Origin: Thiobacillus denitrificans
GTDB taxonomy: Bacteria > Pseudomonadota > Gammaproteobacteria > Burkholderiales > Thiobacillaceae
Assembly (NCBI GenBank): GCA_002403375.1
Contig: DHHQ01000013.1
Coordinates: 1-19,656 of the forward strand
Length of the DNA stretch: 19,656 nucleotides
Direction of reading: 5' to 3'
The notes under the pieces: generated by a model
What the model was told of the DNA's origin: nothing
Databases searched by the model: none
The model's input: only the letters and a program-made list of their open reading frames with translations
Part shown: positions 7,472 through 16,981 of the stretch, in pieces
How positions within the stretch are numbered: position 1 is the stretch's first letter
Layout: each line of letters opens with the position of its first letter
Program-made: the position numbers and the translations under genes

Positions 7472-7568
7472 AGGGGTTAGGGGCTAGGGGCTAGGGGCTA
7501 GGGGATTAGGAAGCGCGCGGCTACGCCGCACACATTCCCTAGTCCCTAAATCCTAACTCCTAGCCCCT
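7472..7568. repeat. Heptamer-repeat inverted element, copy 2 (infB/rbfA)
   Basis: The left arm (7472-7510) is AGGGGTT then AGGGGCT three times, then AGGGGATTAGG. The centre (7517-7529) is a 5-bp hairpin, GCGGC-TAC-GCCGC. The right arm (7534-7567) consists of decayed complementary heptamers (CCCTAGT, CCCTAAA, TCCTAAC, TCCTAGC). Both arms are about 35 bases and mostly pair. The element fills nearly the whole infB-rbfA gap and ends directly at the rbfA start codon. Confidence 0.8.
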
Positions 7569-7574
7569 CGGTCC

Positions 7575-10349
<2,775 letters not shown>

Positions 10350-10366
10350 GCATTCCTCTTGGCGTA

Positions 10367-11845
10367 TCAGCCTTGGGCGAACCAGGGCGCGCGTGCGGCC
10401 ATGATCAGTTGTTTGGCGCGTTCGGCATCCATCTCGGCCATTTCGGTCAGTTCGTCGACCGCCAGTTCCGCCAAGTCCTCGGTGGTGTGGACGCCTTTGC
10501 TGGCGAGCATGCGGGCGGTCTCGGCGTCCATGCCGTCGAGCGACAGCAGGTCACCGGCCGAGGCCTCGACCTGTTCCTCGCCGACGATGGCAGCGGTCAA
10601 CAATGCGTTGCGTGCGCGGTTGCGCAGTTCGTTGACCAGCTCTTCGTCGAACGCCTCGATCTCGAGCATTTCGTTGAGCGGAACGTAGGCGACCTCTTCC
10701 AGCGTGGAGAAACCCTCGTCGACCAGGATCTGGGCGACTTCCTCGTCGACGTCGAGCTTCTCCATGAAAAGCGCGAGCGTCTTGCTGCTCTCGGACTGCT
10801 GCTTCTCTTCCGCAGCCTCGCGGGACATGATGTTGAGGTCCCAGCCGGTCAGCTCGGACGCCAGGCGCACGTTCTGGCCGCCGCGGCCGATGGACATCGC
10901 CAGCTGCTCTTCCTCGACCACCACGTCCATGCTGTGCTTGTCCTCGTCGACGACGATGGAGCTGACTTCGGCCGGCGCCAGGGCGTTGATGACGTACTGG
11001 GCAGGGTCGGCGGACCAGTGGATGATGTCGACGCGCTCGCCGGCGAGTTCGTTGGTCACCGAGGTGACGCGCGAACCGCGCAGGCCGATGCAGGTGCCGA
11101 TCGGGTCGATGCGGGGGTCGTGCGAGACCACGGCGATCTTGGCGCGCAGGCCGGGGTCGCGGGCAGCCGCCTTGATCTCGAGCAGGCCTTCCTCGATCTC
11201 GGGGACCTCCAGTTCGAACAGCTTCATGATGAACTCGGGCGCCGTGCGCGACAGGATGACCTGCGGCCCGCGGGCGCCGCGGTCGATGCGCAGCAGGTAG
11301 GCGCGCACGCGGTCGCCGACGCGCAGGTTCTCGCGCGGGATCATCTGGTCGCGGTGCAGGAAGCCCTCGACGCGGCCGGATTCGATGATCGCGTTGCCGC
11401 GGTCGATGCGCTTCACGACGCCGTTGACCAAGTGTTCCTTGCGGGCGAGGAAGTCCTGGATGATCTGTTCGCGTTCGGCGTCGCGGATCTTCTGCAGGAT
11501 GACCTGCTTGGCGGCCTGCGCGCCGATGCGGCCGAACTCGACGTTCTCGAGCGGCTCCTCGATGTAGTCGCCGATCTCGATGTCGGGGATCTTGTCCTGG
11601 GCGTCGATCAGCAGGATCTGGTAGCCCTCGTCTTCGAGCTCGGCCTCGGACACCACCAGCCAGCGGCGGAAGGATTCGTATTCGCCGGTGTCGCGGTCGA
11701 TCGACACGCGCACGTCGGCCTCTTCCTTGAAGCGCTTCTTGGTGGCGGAGGCGAGCGCCTGCTCGAGCGCCTCGAACACCACCTCCTTGTCCACGTTCTT
11801 TTCGCGTGCCAGCGCGTCGGCCAGCATCAACAATTCACGGCTCAT
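10367..11845 (-). CDS. nusA: Transcription termination/antitermination factor NusA
   Basis: NusA binds RNA polymerase and nascent RNA, tuning pausing, intrinsic termination and rRNA antitermination. The 492 residues match the E. coli length (495). There is an N-terminal RNAP-binding domain (MSRELLMLADALAREKNV), an S1 domain (about 130-200), and KH1 with GLRGSRVTSVTNEL (about 252). KH2 has SIGRGGQNVRLASELTGW (about 320), and two acidic helix-hairpin repeats follow (about 360-490). Two C-terminal repeats are typical of proteobacteria, where they contact the RNAP alpha subunit. A GGAGGAAAAG ribosome site precedes the ATG. It lies 19 bases after rimP and 17 before infB. Confidence 0.98.
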   Translation of the reverse strand: MSRELLMLADALAREKNVDKEVVFEALEQALASATKKRFKEEADVRVSIDRDTGEYESFRRWLVVSEAELEDEGYQILLIDAQDKIPDIEIGDYIEEPLENVEFGRIGAQAAKQVILQKIRDAEREQIIQDFLARKEHLVNGVVKRIDRGNAIIESGRVEGFLHRDQMIPRENLRVGDRVRAYLLRIDRGARGPQVILSRTAPEFIMKLFELEVPEIEEGLLEIKAAARDPGLRAKIAVVSHDPRIDPIGTCIGLRGSRVTSVTNELAGERVDIIHWSADPAQYVINALAPAEVSSIVVDEDKHSMDVVVEEEQLAMSIGRGGQNVRLASELTGWDLNIMSREAAEEKQQSESSKTLALFMEKLDVDEEVAQILVDEGFSTLEEVAYVPLNEMLEIEAFDEELVNELRNRARNALLTAAIVGEEQVEASAGDLLSLDGMDAETARMLASKGVHTTEDLAELAVDELTEMAEMDAERAKQLIMAARAPWFAQG

Positions 11846-11864
11846 CTTTTCCTCCAGCCTTGCC

Positions 11865-12293
11865 TTAAACCATCGGTTTCAGGCGGGCAGCGTCCACATT
11901 TCGCAAGTCAACCGACACTTCCGTGCCATCGACGATCAACTTCACTGCATCGTTTTCCAGGCCGACCAGTTCGCCGCTGAGGCGGCGCCGGTTGTCCATC
12001 GGCACCCGCAGCTTCAGCGTCACCTGCTCGCCGGCGAAGCGCACATAGTCCTGCGGCCTGACCAGCGGCCGGTCGATGCCGGGCGAGGAGACCTCCAGCC
12101 TGTCGTAGTCGATGTTTTCGACGGTGAACAGGTGGGTCAGGTGATTGCTCACCGTGACGCAGTCGTCGATCGTGATGCCGCCGGGCTTGTCGATGAAGAT
12201 CCGGATCAGGCCGCGTCCCGCGCGCTCCAGCATCACCAGCTCGTAACCGAGTCCGGCGAGCACAGGCTCCAGGCGGGCGGGCAAATCCATCAT
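11865..12293 (-). CDS. rimP: Ribosome maturation factor RimP
   Basis: RimP binds the early 30S particle and speeds S12 and S19 incorporation. The 142-residue product shows the two-domain fold: an N-terminal alpha/beta domain (LEPVLAGLGYELVMLE; LIRIFIDKPGGITIDDC; SSPGIDRPLVRPQDYVRF) and a C-terminal SH3-like barrel. Two ATGs are adjacent (12293 and 12290); GGAG lies 5 and 8 bases from them, so either may be used. It opens the rimP-nusA-infB run. No clear promoter is visible between it and the tRNA-operon terminator about 50 bases upstream. Confidence 0.95.
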   Translation of the reverse strand: MMDLPARLEPVLAGLGYELVMLERAGRGLIRIFIDKPGGITIDDCVTVSNHLTHLFTVENIDYDRLEVSSPGIDRPLVRPQDYVRFAGEQVTLKLRVPMDNRRRLSGELVGLENDAVKLIVDGTEVSVDLRNVDAARLKPMV

Positions 12294-12337
12294 CGCAACT
12301 CCATCTTCGCGTCGCGGCGCAGCGTGCGCAGCACAAA

Positions 12338-12361
12338 TAAAAAATGGGCGAACCGCCCATT
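12338..12361 (-). terminator. Terminator after the Gly-Cys-Leu tRNAs, upstream of rimP
   Basis: On the minus strand AATGGGCG-GTT-CGCCCATT (12361-12343) is a perfect 8-bp stem with a 3-base loop, followed by a T-rich tract (TTTTATTTG). It is a strong intrinsic terminator placed between tRNA-Leu and rimP. Some read-through probably feeds the rimP operon, as in E. coli where a tRNA gene precedes rimP. Confidence 0.88.
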
Positions 12362-12418
12362 GTGTTAATAATCAAGCGCCGAAATTATAGCACTCGAGCC
12401 GGCAGACAGGTAGGGATG

Positions 12419-12505
12419 TGGTGCCCGGAACCGGAATCGAACCGGTACGCCATCGCTGGCGAGGGATTTTAAGTCCCTTGTGTCTACCAATTTCACCATC
12501 CGGGC
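12419..12505 (-). tRNA. tRNA-Leu (TAA)
   Basis: This is an 87-base class II tRNA with a long variable arm (CGCCAGCGATGGCG). The acceptor stem is GCCCGGA/TCCGGGC with discriminator A73, the anticodon is TAA, and CCA is encoded. It is last in a Gly-Cys-Leu operon, in the same order as glyW-cysT-leuZ of E. coli. Confidence 0.96.
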
Positions 12506-12530
12506 AATGCGGACAGTTGATCCAGAATTC

Positions 12531-12604
12531 TGGAGGCGCGTGCCGGAGTCGAACCGACCTACACGGATTTGCAATCCGGTGCATAACCGCTTTGCTAACG
12601 CGCC
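12531..12604 (-). tRNA. tRNA-Cys (GCA)
   Basis: This is a 74-base tRNA with acceptor stem GGCGCGT (one wobble pair), the T73 discriminator typical of cysteine tRNA, anticodon GCA in ATTGCAAAT, and encoded CCA. It is the middle gene of the Gly-Cys-Leu operon, 25 bases before tRNA-Leu. Confidence 0.96.
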
Positions 12605-12621
12605 GTCGCGGTAAACCACTT

Positions 12622-12666
12622 AAACGAAAAGGGGAAAACATCCGGGCTAGGCCTTCTGTTTTCCCC
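12622..12666 (-). terminator. Hairpin with U-tract between tRNA-Gly and tRNA-Cys (attenuator or processing stem)
   Basis: On the minus strand GGGGAAAACA (12666-12657) and TGTTTTCCCC (12640-12631) form a perfect 10-bp stem. A small inner GGC/GCC stem lies between, and TTTTCGTTTAA follows. This has the shape of an intrinsic terminator inside a tRNA operon. Either it partly ends transcription after tRNA-Gly, or it is a processing stem. Confidence 0.55.
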
Positions 12667-12672
12667 AGAATA

Positions 12673-12748
12673 TGGAGCGGGAAACGAGGTTCGAACTCGC
12701 GACCTCAACCTTGGCAAGGTTGCGCTCTACCAGCTGAGCTATTCCCGC
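12673..12748 (-). tRNA. tRNA-Gly (GCC)
   Basis: This is a 76-base cloverleaf with acceptor stem GCGGGAA paired to TTCCCGC, discriminator T73, anticodon GCC and encoded CCA. It is the first gene of the Gly-Cys-Leu operon, just downstream of a consensus promoter. Confidence 0.96.
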
Positions 12749-12762
12749 GTTAGAGGCTGCGC

Positions 12763-12791
12763 ATTATGCGGATCCGGCGTTTTTCTGTCAA
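12763..12791 (-). promoter_or_regulatory. Sigma70 promoter of the Gly-Cys-Leu tRNA operon
   Basis: On the minus strand a perfect -35 TTGACA (12791-12786) is 17 bases from -10 CATAAT (12768-12763), one base off consensus. Transcription would begin near 12756, only about 8 bases before tRNA-Gly. The discriminator GCGCAGCC is GC-rich, typical of stringently controlled stable-RNA promoters. Confidence 0.88.
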
Positions 12792-12817
12792 CAGCCTCCG
12801 CGAAGATTTTTACGATT

Positions 12818-13387
12818 TCACGAAGAATTTTTCAGTGCTCGCGCGGCCATGCGGAGGTAGTACGCCATCGACACCAGCGTGAGGAGCGCGGCGACCCAGA
12901 TCAGCAGCGTGCCGAGGGTGGCGACGGGCAGGCCGGCGACCGGATGGAAGTACAGCAGGAGCACGATCGCGATCATCTGCGCGGTCGTCTTCAGCTTGCC
13001 GACGAAGGACACCGCGACACTGGCGGACTTGCCCGCCTTGGCCATCCACTCGCGCAGCGCGGAAATGGTGATCTCGCGGCCGATGATGATGAGCGCGATC
13101 AGTGGCGCGACGCGATCGAGGTCGATCAGCACGATCAGCGCGGCGGCGACCATGAGCTTGTCGGCGACCGGATCGAGGAAGGCGCCGAAGGCCGAGGTCT
13201 GGCCGAGCGCGCGCGCCAGGAAGCCGTCGAGCCAGTCGGTGAGCGCCGCCACGCCGAAGAACGTCGCCGCCAACAGATTGGCTTCGAGCGGCGTGACCCA
13301 GCCGTCCGGCAGGTAATAGACGCCCACCATCAGCGGAATGAACAGGATGCGCAGCCAGGTGAGCAGGTTGGGGAGATTGAGCGGCAT
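12818..13387 (-). CDS. pgsA: CDP-diacylglycerol--glycerol-3-phosphate 3-phosphatidyltransferase
   Basis: PgsA makes phosphatidylglycerol-phosphate, the committed step of acidic phospholipid synthesis, in the inner membrane. The 189-residue protein has the full CDP-alcohol phosphotransferase motif: Asp54-Gly55, Ala58-Arg59, Gly68, Asp72 and Asp76 within DGFLARALGQTSAFGAFLD. Hydrophobic segments lie at the N terminus (LLTWLRILFIPLMVGVYYL), in the centre (VAPLIALIII) and twice near the C terminus. Its ATG overlaps the uvrC stop by one base (TGATG), so translation is probably coupled. The uvrC-pgsA-tRNA-Gly order is the same as in E. coli. Confidence 0.96.
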   Translation of the reverse strand: MPLNLPNLLTWLRILFIPLMVGVYYLPDGWVTPLEANLLAATFFGVAALTDWLDGFLARALGQTSAFGAFLDPVADKLMVAAALIVLIDLDRVAPLIALIIIGREITISALREWMAKAGKSASVAVSFVGKLKTTAQMIAIVLLLYFHPVAGLPVATLGTLLIWVAALLTLVSMAYYLRMAARALKNSS

Positions 13388-15186
13388 CAGTGGAGGGCGT
13401 TGTAGATGGTTTCCGCCAATTCTCGGCTGATACCGTTGACCGTGGCAAGGGCGTTGACGCCGGCGTTGCGCACCCCCTGCAGGCCGCCGAAGTGCTCCAG
13501 CAGCTGTTTGCGCCGCTTGGGGCCGATGCCGGGAATGTCTTCGAGCGTCGATTGCATGCGTGCCTTCCCGCGCTTGGCGCGGTGCCCGGTGATGGCGAAG
13601 CGGTGGGCCTCGTCGCGGATCTGCTGGATCAGATGAAAGCCCGGGTGGTCCTTGGCGAGCCTGAGTTCGCGGCCATCGGCGAAGATCAGCGTCTCCAGCC
13701 CCGGCTTGCGCGCCTCGCCCTTGGCGACGCCGAGCAGCAGCACCTCGCCGAGGCCGAGCTCGGTCATCGCGTCGACCGCCATCGCGACCTGGCCCTTGCC
13801 GCCGTCGATCAGCAGCAGGTCGGGCAGCACGCCGTTCTCCTCGACGCTCCGGTGGAAGCGCTTGATCAGCGCGGCGTGCATCGCCGCGTAGTCGTCGCCC
13901 GGCGTGATGCCGGCGATGTTGTAGCGCCGGTAGTCGGACTTCTTCATGTCGTCGCCCTCGTACACCACGCAGGACGCCACGGTCGCCTCGCCCATGGTGT
14001 GCGAGATGTCGAAGCACTCGATGCGCTTCAGCGTCGGCAGGTCGAGGGTGTCGGCGAGCGCGGCGAGCCGTTGCGACTGGTTGGCGCGGTCTGCGCTGCG
14101 CCGCTCGGCCGACAGCCGCGCGTTGGCCTGCGCCATGCCGAGCCAGACGCGGCGTTCGCCGGTGACGCGGTGCTGGATGGCCACCTTCCTGCCGGACTGT
14201 TCGCTCAGCAGCGCTTCGAGCGCGTCGGTCTCGATCGGCTCGCTCACCAGAATGCGCGCGGGAATCGGATGGTCGAGATAGTGCTGGGCGATGAAGGCGT
14301 CGAGCGCCTCGGCCAGGCTCGCGCCCTCGCCGTGCTGGGGGAAGAAGCTGCGGTCGCCGAGGTGGCGCCCGCCGCGGATCATGGTGAGGTTGACCGCGAG
14401 CACCCCGCCGGCCTCGGCCACCGCGACCACGTCGGCGTCGGCCTCGCTGCCGGTGGTGTCGACGAACTGTTTTTCGCGCACCGTCGCCAGCATGCGCAGG
14501 CGGTCGCGCAGGAAGGCCGCGGTCTCGAAATCGAGGTTCGCTGCCGCCGCGTTCATCTCGGCGGTGATCGCCTCGGTCAGGGCGGTGGCCTCGCCTTTCA
14601 GCAACTGGGCGGCCTCGGCGACGTCGCGCGCATAGTGTTCCGGGGTGACGAGGTCCACGCAGGGCGCGGTGCAGCGCTTGATCTGGTGCAGCAGGCACGG
14701 CCGCGAGCGGTTGGCGAACACCGTGTCCTCGCAGGTGCGCAGCTGGAACACCTTCTGCAGGAGCTGGATGCTCTCGCGCACCGCGTAGGAATTGGGGTAG
14801 GGGCCGAAGGCCTGGTCGCGCTTCTTCGGCGTGCCGCGGAAATAGGCGAGACGCGGGAAGCGGTGCCCGGTCAGCAGCAGGTAGGGGTAGGACTTGTCGT
14901 CGCGGAACAGGATGTTGAAGCGCGGCTTCAGCCCCTTGATCAGGTTGTTCTCGAGCAGCAGCGCCTCGGCCTCGGTACGAGTCACCGTGGTGTCGATGTG
15001 GTCGACGCTTTTCAGCATCAGCCTGATGCGCGGGCTCTGGTCGCTCTTCTGGAAATAGCTGGAGACGCGTTTTTTGAGATCCTTCGCTTTGCCGACGTAC
15101 AGCACCGCGCCGGCCGCGTCGATCATGCGGTAGACGCCGGGCAGGGTGGGCAGCGAGGCGAGGAAGTCCTTGGTGACGGCGGACAA
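13387..15186 (-). CDS. uvrC: UvrABC excinuclease subunit C
   Basis: UvrC makes both incisions in nucleotide excision repair after UvrB loads at a lesion. The 599-residue protein has an N-terminal GIY-YIG nuclease (PGVYRMI...LYVGKAKDLKKRVSSYF, about 15-50). Four cysteines (152, 164, 172, 176) are spaced as in the iron-sulfur site of E. coli UvrC. A UvrB-binding UVR helix pair lies near 205-240, followed by an RNase H-like domain with DLLLIDGGKGQ, and C-terminal helix-hairpin-helix motifs (LEDIPGIGPKRRKQLL). The start is a TTG at 15186: a stop codon lies 9 bases upstream in frame and no ATG precedes the nuclease domain. It lies 6 bases after the tautomerase-like gene. Confidence 0.96.
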   Translation of the reverse strand: MSAVTKDFLASLPTLPGVYRMIDAAGAVLYVGKAKDLKKRVSSYFQKSDQSPRIRLMLKSVDHIDTTVTRTEAEALLLENNLIKGLKPRFNILFRDDKSYPYLLLTGHRFPRLAYFRGTPKKRDQAFGPYPNSYAVRESIQLLQKVFQLRTCEDTVFANRSRPCLLHQIKRCTAPCVDLVTPEHYARDVAEAAQLLKGEATALTEAITAEMNAAAANLDFETAAFLRDRLRMLATVREKQFVDTTGSEADADVVAVAEAGGVLAVNLTMIRGGRHLGDRSFFPQHGEGASLAEALDAFIAQHYLDHPIPARILVSEPIETDALEALLSEQSGRKVAIQHRVTGERRVWLGMAQANARLSAERRSADRANQSQRLAALADTLDLPTLKRIECFDISHTMGEATVASCVVYEGDDMKKSDYRRYNIAGITPGDDYAAMHAALIKRFHRSVEENGVLPDLLLIDGGKGQVAMAVDAMTELGLGEVLLLGVAKGEARKPGLETLIFADGRELRLAKDHPGFHLIQQIRDEAHRFAITGHRAKRGKARMQSTLEDIPGIGPKRRKQLLEHFGGLQGVRNAGVNALATVNGISRELAETIYNALH

Positions 15187-15192
15187 GGCGGC

Positions 15193-15381
15193 TTATTCGT
15201 CCTCGTCGAGCAGCTTGCCCGCGATCGCCCAGTGATCAAGGGGCAGTTCCTCGAACGCGATGTAGGTGTAGGAGGCCGGCTTGCCGGCGTGGCGCTCGAG
15301 CGTGGCAGTGATCTCCTCGGCGACTTTCTGCTTCTGCTCGCGGGTGAGCGAGCCGGCAAGCTTGATGGTGACGACGGGCAT
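15193..15381 (-). CDS. 4-oxalocrotonate tautomerase-like protein
   Basis: This is a 62-residue protein of the 4-OT/tautomerase superfamily. It begins MPVVTIKLAGSLTREQKQKVAEEIT; Pro at position 2 becomes the catalytic N-terminal proline after Met removal. The family forms hexamers or dimers that interconvert enol and keto acids in aromatic catabolism, but many small members have unknown substrates. An arginine equivalent to Arg11 of classic 4-OT is not obvious except Arg14, so the activity may differ. It starts 2 bases after the uracil-DNA glycosylase stop and ends 6 bases before uvrC, so it is translated within a repair-gene cluster. Confidence 0.85.
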   Translation of the reverse strand: MPVVTIKLAGSLTREQKQKVAEEITATLERHAGKPASYTYIAFEELPLDHWAIAGKLLDEDE

Positions 15382-15383
15382 GG

Positions 15384-16007
15384 TCAGTTCTCGCTTTGAA
15401 TCCGGGTGAACACGGCTTCGAACATCTCGGGGGTGAGGCGGCGCGTCTGGGTATTGTAACGGGAGCAGTGGTAGCTGCTGATCAGCCGCCGGCCGCCGGG
15501 CAGGCGGTAGTCGCTGGCGTGGGCGAAGGGGTAGTCCTTGAGCTTGAGGCCCAGCGCGCGCAGCACCGCCTGGTGCGCGATCTGGCCCAGTGCGAGGATG
15601 CTGGCGTGCTCGGGCAGGGCGGCCAGTTCGGCGGCTAGATAGCGGTTGCACTCGCGGATCTCGCCCGGCTCGGGCTTGTTGGCGGGGGGCAGGCATTTGA
15701 CTGCATTGGTGATGCGGCAGCCGGTCAATTCAAGCCCGTCGTCCGCTGATACCGATACGGGCGCGCTGGCATAGCCGAACTTGTGCAGCGTCTCGTACAG
15801 GAGCACGCCGGCGTAGTCGCCGGTGAAGGGGCGACCGCTGCGGTTGGCGCCGTGCATCCCCGGCGCGAGGCCGACGATCAGCAGATCCGGTGCGGGGTCG
15901 CCGAAGGCGGGTACCGGGCGGGCGTGGTAATCGGGGTGGCGGACGCGCACCTCGTCGAGGAAGGTCGCGAGGCGCGGGCAGGCGCGGCAGGCTGGGTCAA
16001 AAAGCAT
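15384..16007 (-). CDS. Uracil-DNA glycosylase, family 5 (UDGb) type
   Basis: The 207-residue protein removes uracil, and in studied relatives other deaminated bases, from DNA to start base excision repair. Motif A, GLAPGMHGANRSGRPFTGD (46-64), and motif B around SYHCSRYNTQTRRL (178-191, His180) fit family 5 rather than family 1 Ung or family 4. Cys7, Cys10, Cys105 and Cys120 (in VKCLPPANKP and REC) are placed to hold the 4Fe-4S cluster; Cys97 is extra. The ATG at 16007 has no good ribosome site. The gene lies between the metal exporter (38-base gap) and the tautomerase-like gene (2-base gap). Confidence 0.88.
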   Translation of the reverse strand: MLFDPACRACPRLATFLDEVRVRHPDYHARPVPAFGDPAPDLLIVGLAPGMHGANRSGRPFTGDYAGVLLYETLHKFGYASAPVSVSADDGLELTGCRITNAVKCLPPANKPEPGEIRECNRYLAAELAALPEHASILALGQIAHQAVLRALGLKLKDYPFAHASDYRLPGGRRLISSYHCSRYNTQTRRLTPEMFEAVFTRIQSEN

Positions 16008-16045
16008 GGTGAATGCGCTTCAGGAAGGCGCCCGCAATCGGGCGT

Positions 16046-16981
16046 TCATTGCAGGGGAGGCCGGGGGTAGGGCGTGCGCACGAGCGGCTGCGCAGCCGGT
16101 ACCTCGGGCTGCAGGGTGACATGCTGGATGCCGTGCTGCCTGTCGAGGGCCTGGCGCGCGGCGTCGAGGATGGCCGGCCAGTCATCGAGCTCGCGGATTT
16201 CCAGGTGTGCCGATAGCGCGATGCTGCCCGAGGACAGCGTCCACACGTGCAGGTCGTGCACCCGCCGCACGCCGTCGAGCGCGGCCAGATCGTGGCCGAT
16301 GTCGTCGAGCCTGACATGCAGCGGCACGCCCTCCATCAGCACGTGCACCGCCTCGCGCAGCAGGCGCAGCGCCGAGACCAGGATCAGCGCCGCCACCAGC
16401 AGCGAGAGCAACGGGTCGATCGGCGTCCAGCCGGTGGTGACGATGACGATGCCGGCGACGATCGCCGCCACCGAGCCGAGCGCGTCGCCGATCACGTGCA
16501 GCAGCGCGGCGCGCGTGTTGAGGGTGTGCTCGCCGCGACTCAGCACCCAGGCGACGAGAAGGTTGACGGCGAGGCCCGCCACGGCGACGGCGACGACGGC
16601 CTCGCCGCGGATGTCGCGCGGGGCGCCGAAGCGGTCGATCGCCTCGCTCACGATGAAGCCGAGCAGGACCAGCATCAGCAGGGCGTTCGCCAGCGCTGCC
16701 ATCACTTCGGCCCGCGCCAGGCCGTACGAGTGCAGCCGGCTCGGTGGGCGCCGCGCCAGCCAGGCGGCACCCGCCGCGAGCGCCAGCGCCGAGCTGTCGG
16801 TCAGCATGTGGGCGGCGTCGGAGAGCAGCGCGAGCGAGCCGGACCACCAGCCGGCCAGCGCCTCGACGCCGGCGAAGGACAGCGTCAGCAGCAGGGCGAC
16901 CAGCAGCGTGCCGTTGGCGTGTGCGTGGCCGTGGTGGTCGTGCCCTTGCGATGCGCCGGCGTCGTGGCTATGAACGTGCAC
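16046..16981 (-). CDS. Cation diffusion facilitator (CzcD/ZitB-type zinc exporter)
   Basis: This is an inner-membrane proton antiporter that exports zinc or similar divalent metals. The 311-residue protein has a His-rich N terminus (HVHSHDAGASQGHDHHGHAHA), six predicted membrane segments between about 25 and 205, and a cytosolic C-terminal domain (about 208-295). The transport site is His58-x3-Asp62 in segment 2 and His162-x3-Asp166 in segment 5, the arrangement of Zn/Cd-type CDF proteins. The start is GTG at 16981, overlapping the nagZ stop by 14 bases with no clear ribosome site, so it is probably coupled to nagZ translation. Confidence 0.92.
   Translation of the reverse strand: MHVHSHDAGASQGHDHHGHAHANGTLLVALLLTLSFAGVEALAGWWSGSLALLSDAAHMLTDSSALALAAGAAWLARRPPSRLHSYGLARAEVMAALANALLMLVLLGFIVSEAIDRFGAPRDIRGEAVVAVAVAGLAVNLLVAWVLSRGEHTLNTRAALLHVIGDALGSVAAIVAGIVIVTTGWTPIDPLLSLLVAALILVSALRLLREAVHVLMEGVPLHVRLDDIGHDLAALDGVRRVHDLHVWTLSSGSIALSAHLEIRELDDWPAILDAARQALDRQHGIQHVTLQPEVPAAQPLVRTPYPRPPLQ

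Noticed and set aside
10373..11980. A 535-codon plus-strand open frame opposite nusA
   Set aside because: It is antisense to NusA, with repetitive Asp/Val/His-rich translation typical of shadows.
12818..14698. A long minus-strand frame joining uvrC and pgsA
   Set aside because: Its first part is an out-of-frame shadow of uvrC; only the pgsA segment from 13387 is real.
13390..15399. A 669-codon plus-strand open frame opposite uvrC
   Set aside because: It is antisense to UvrC, whose catalytic motifs are all intact; the shadow translation is compositionally biased.
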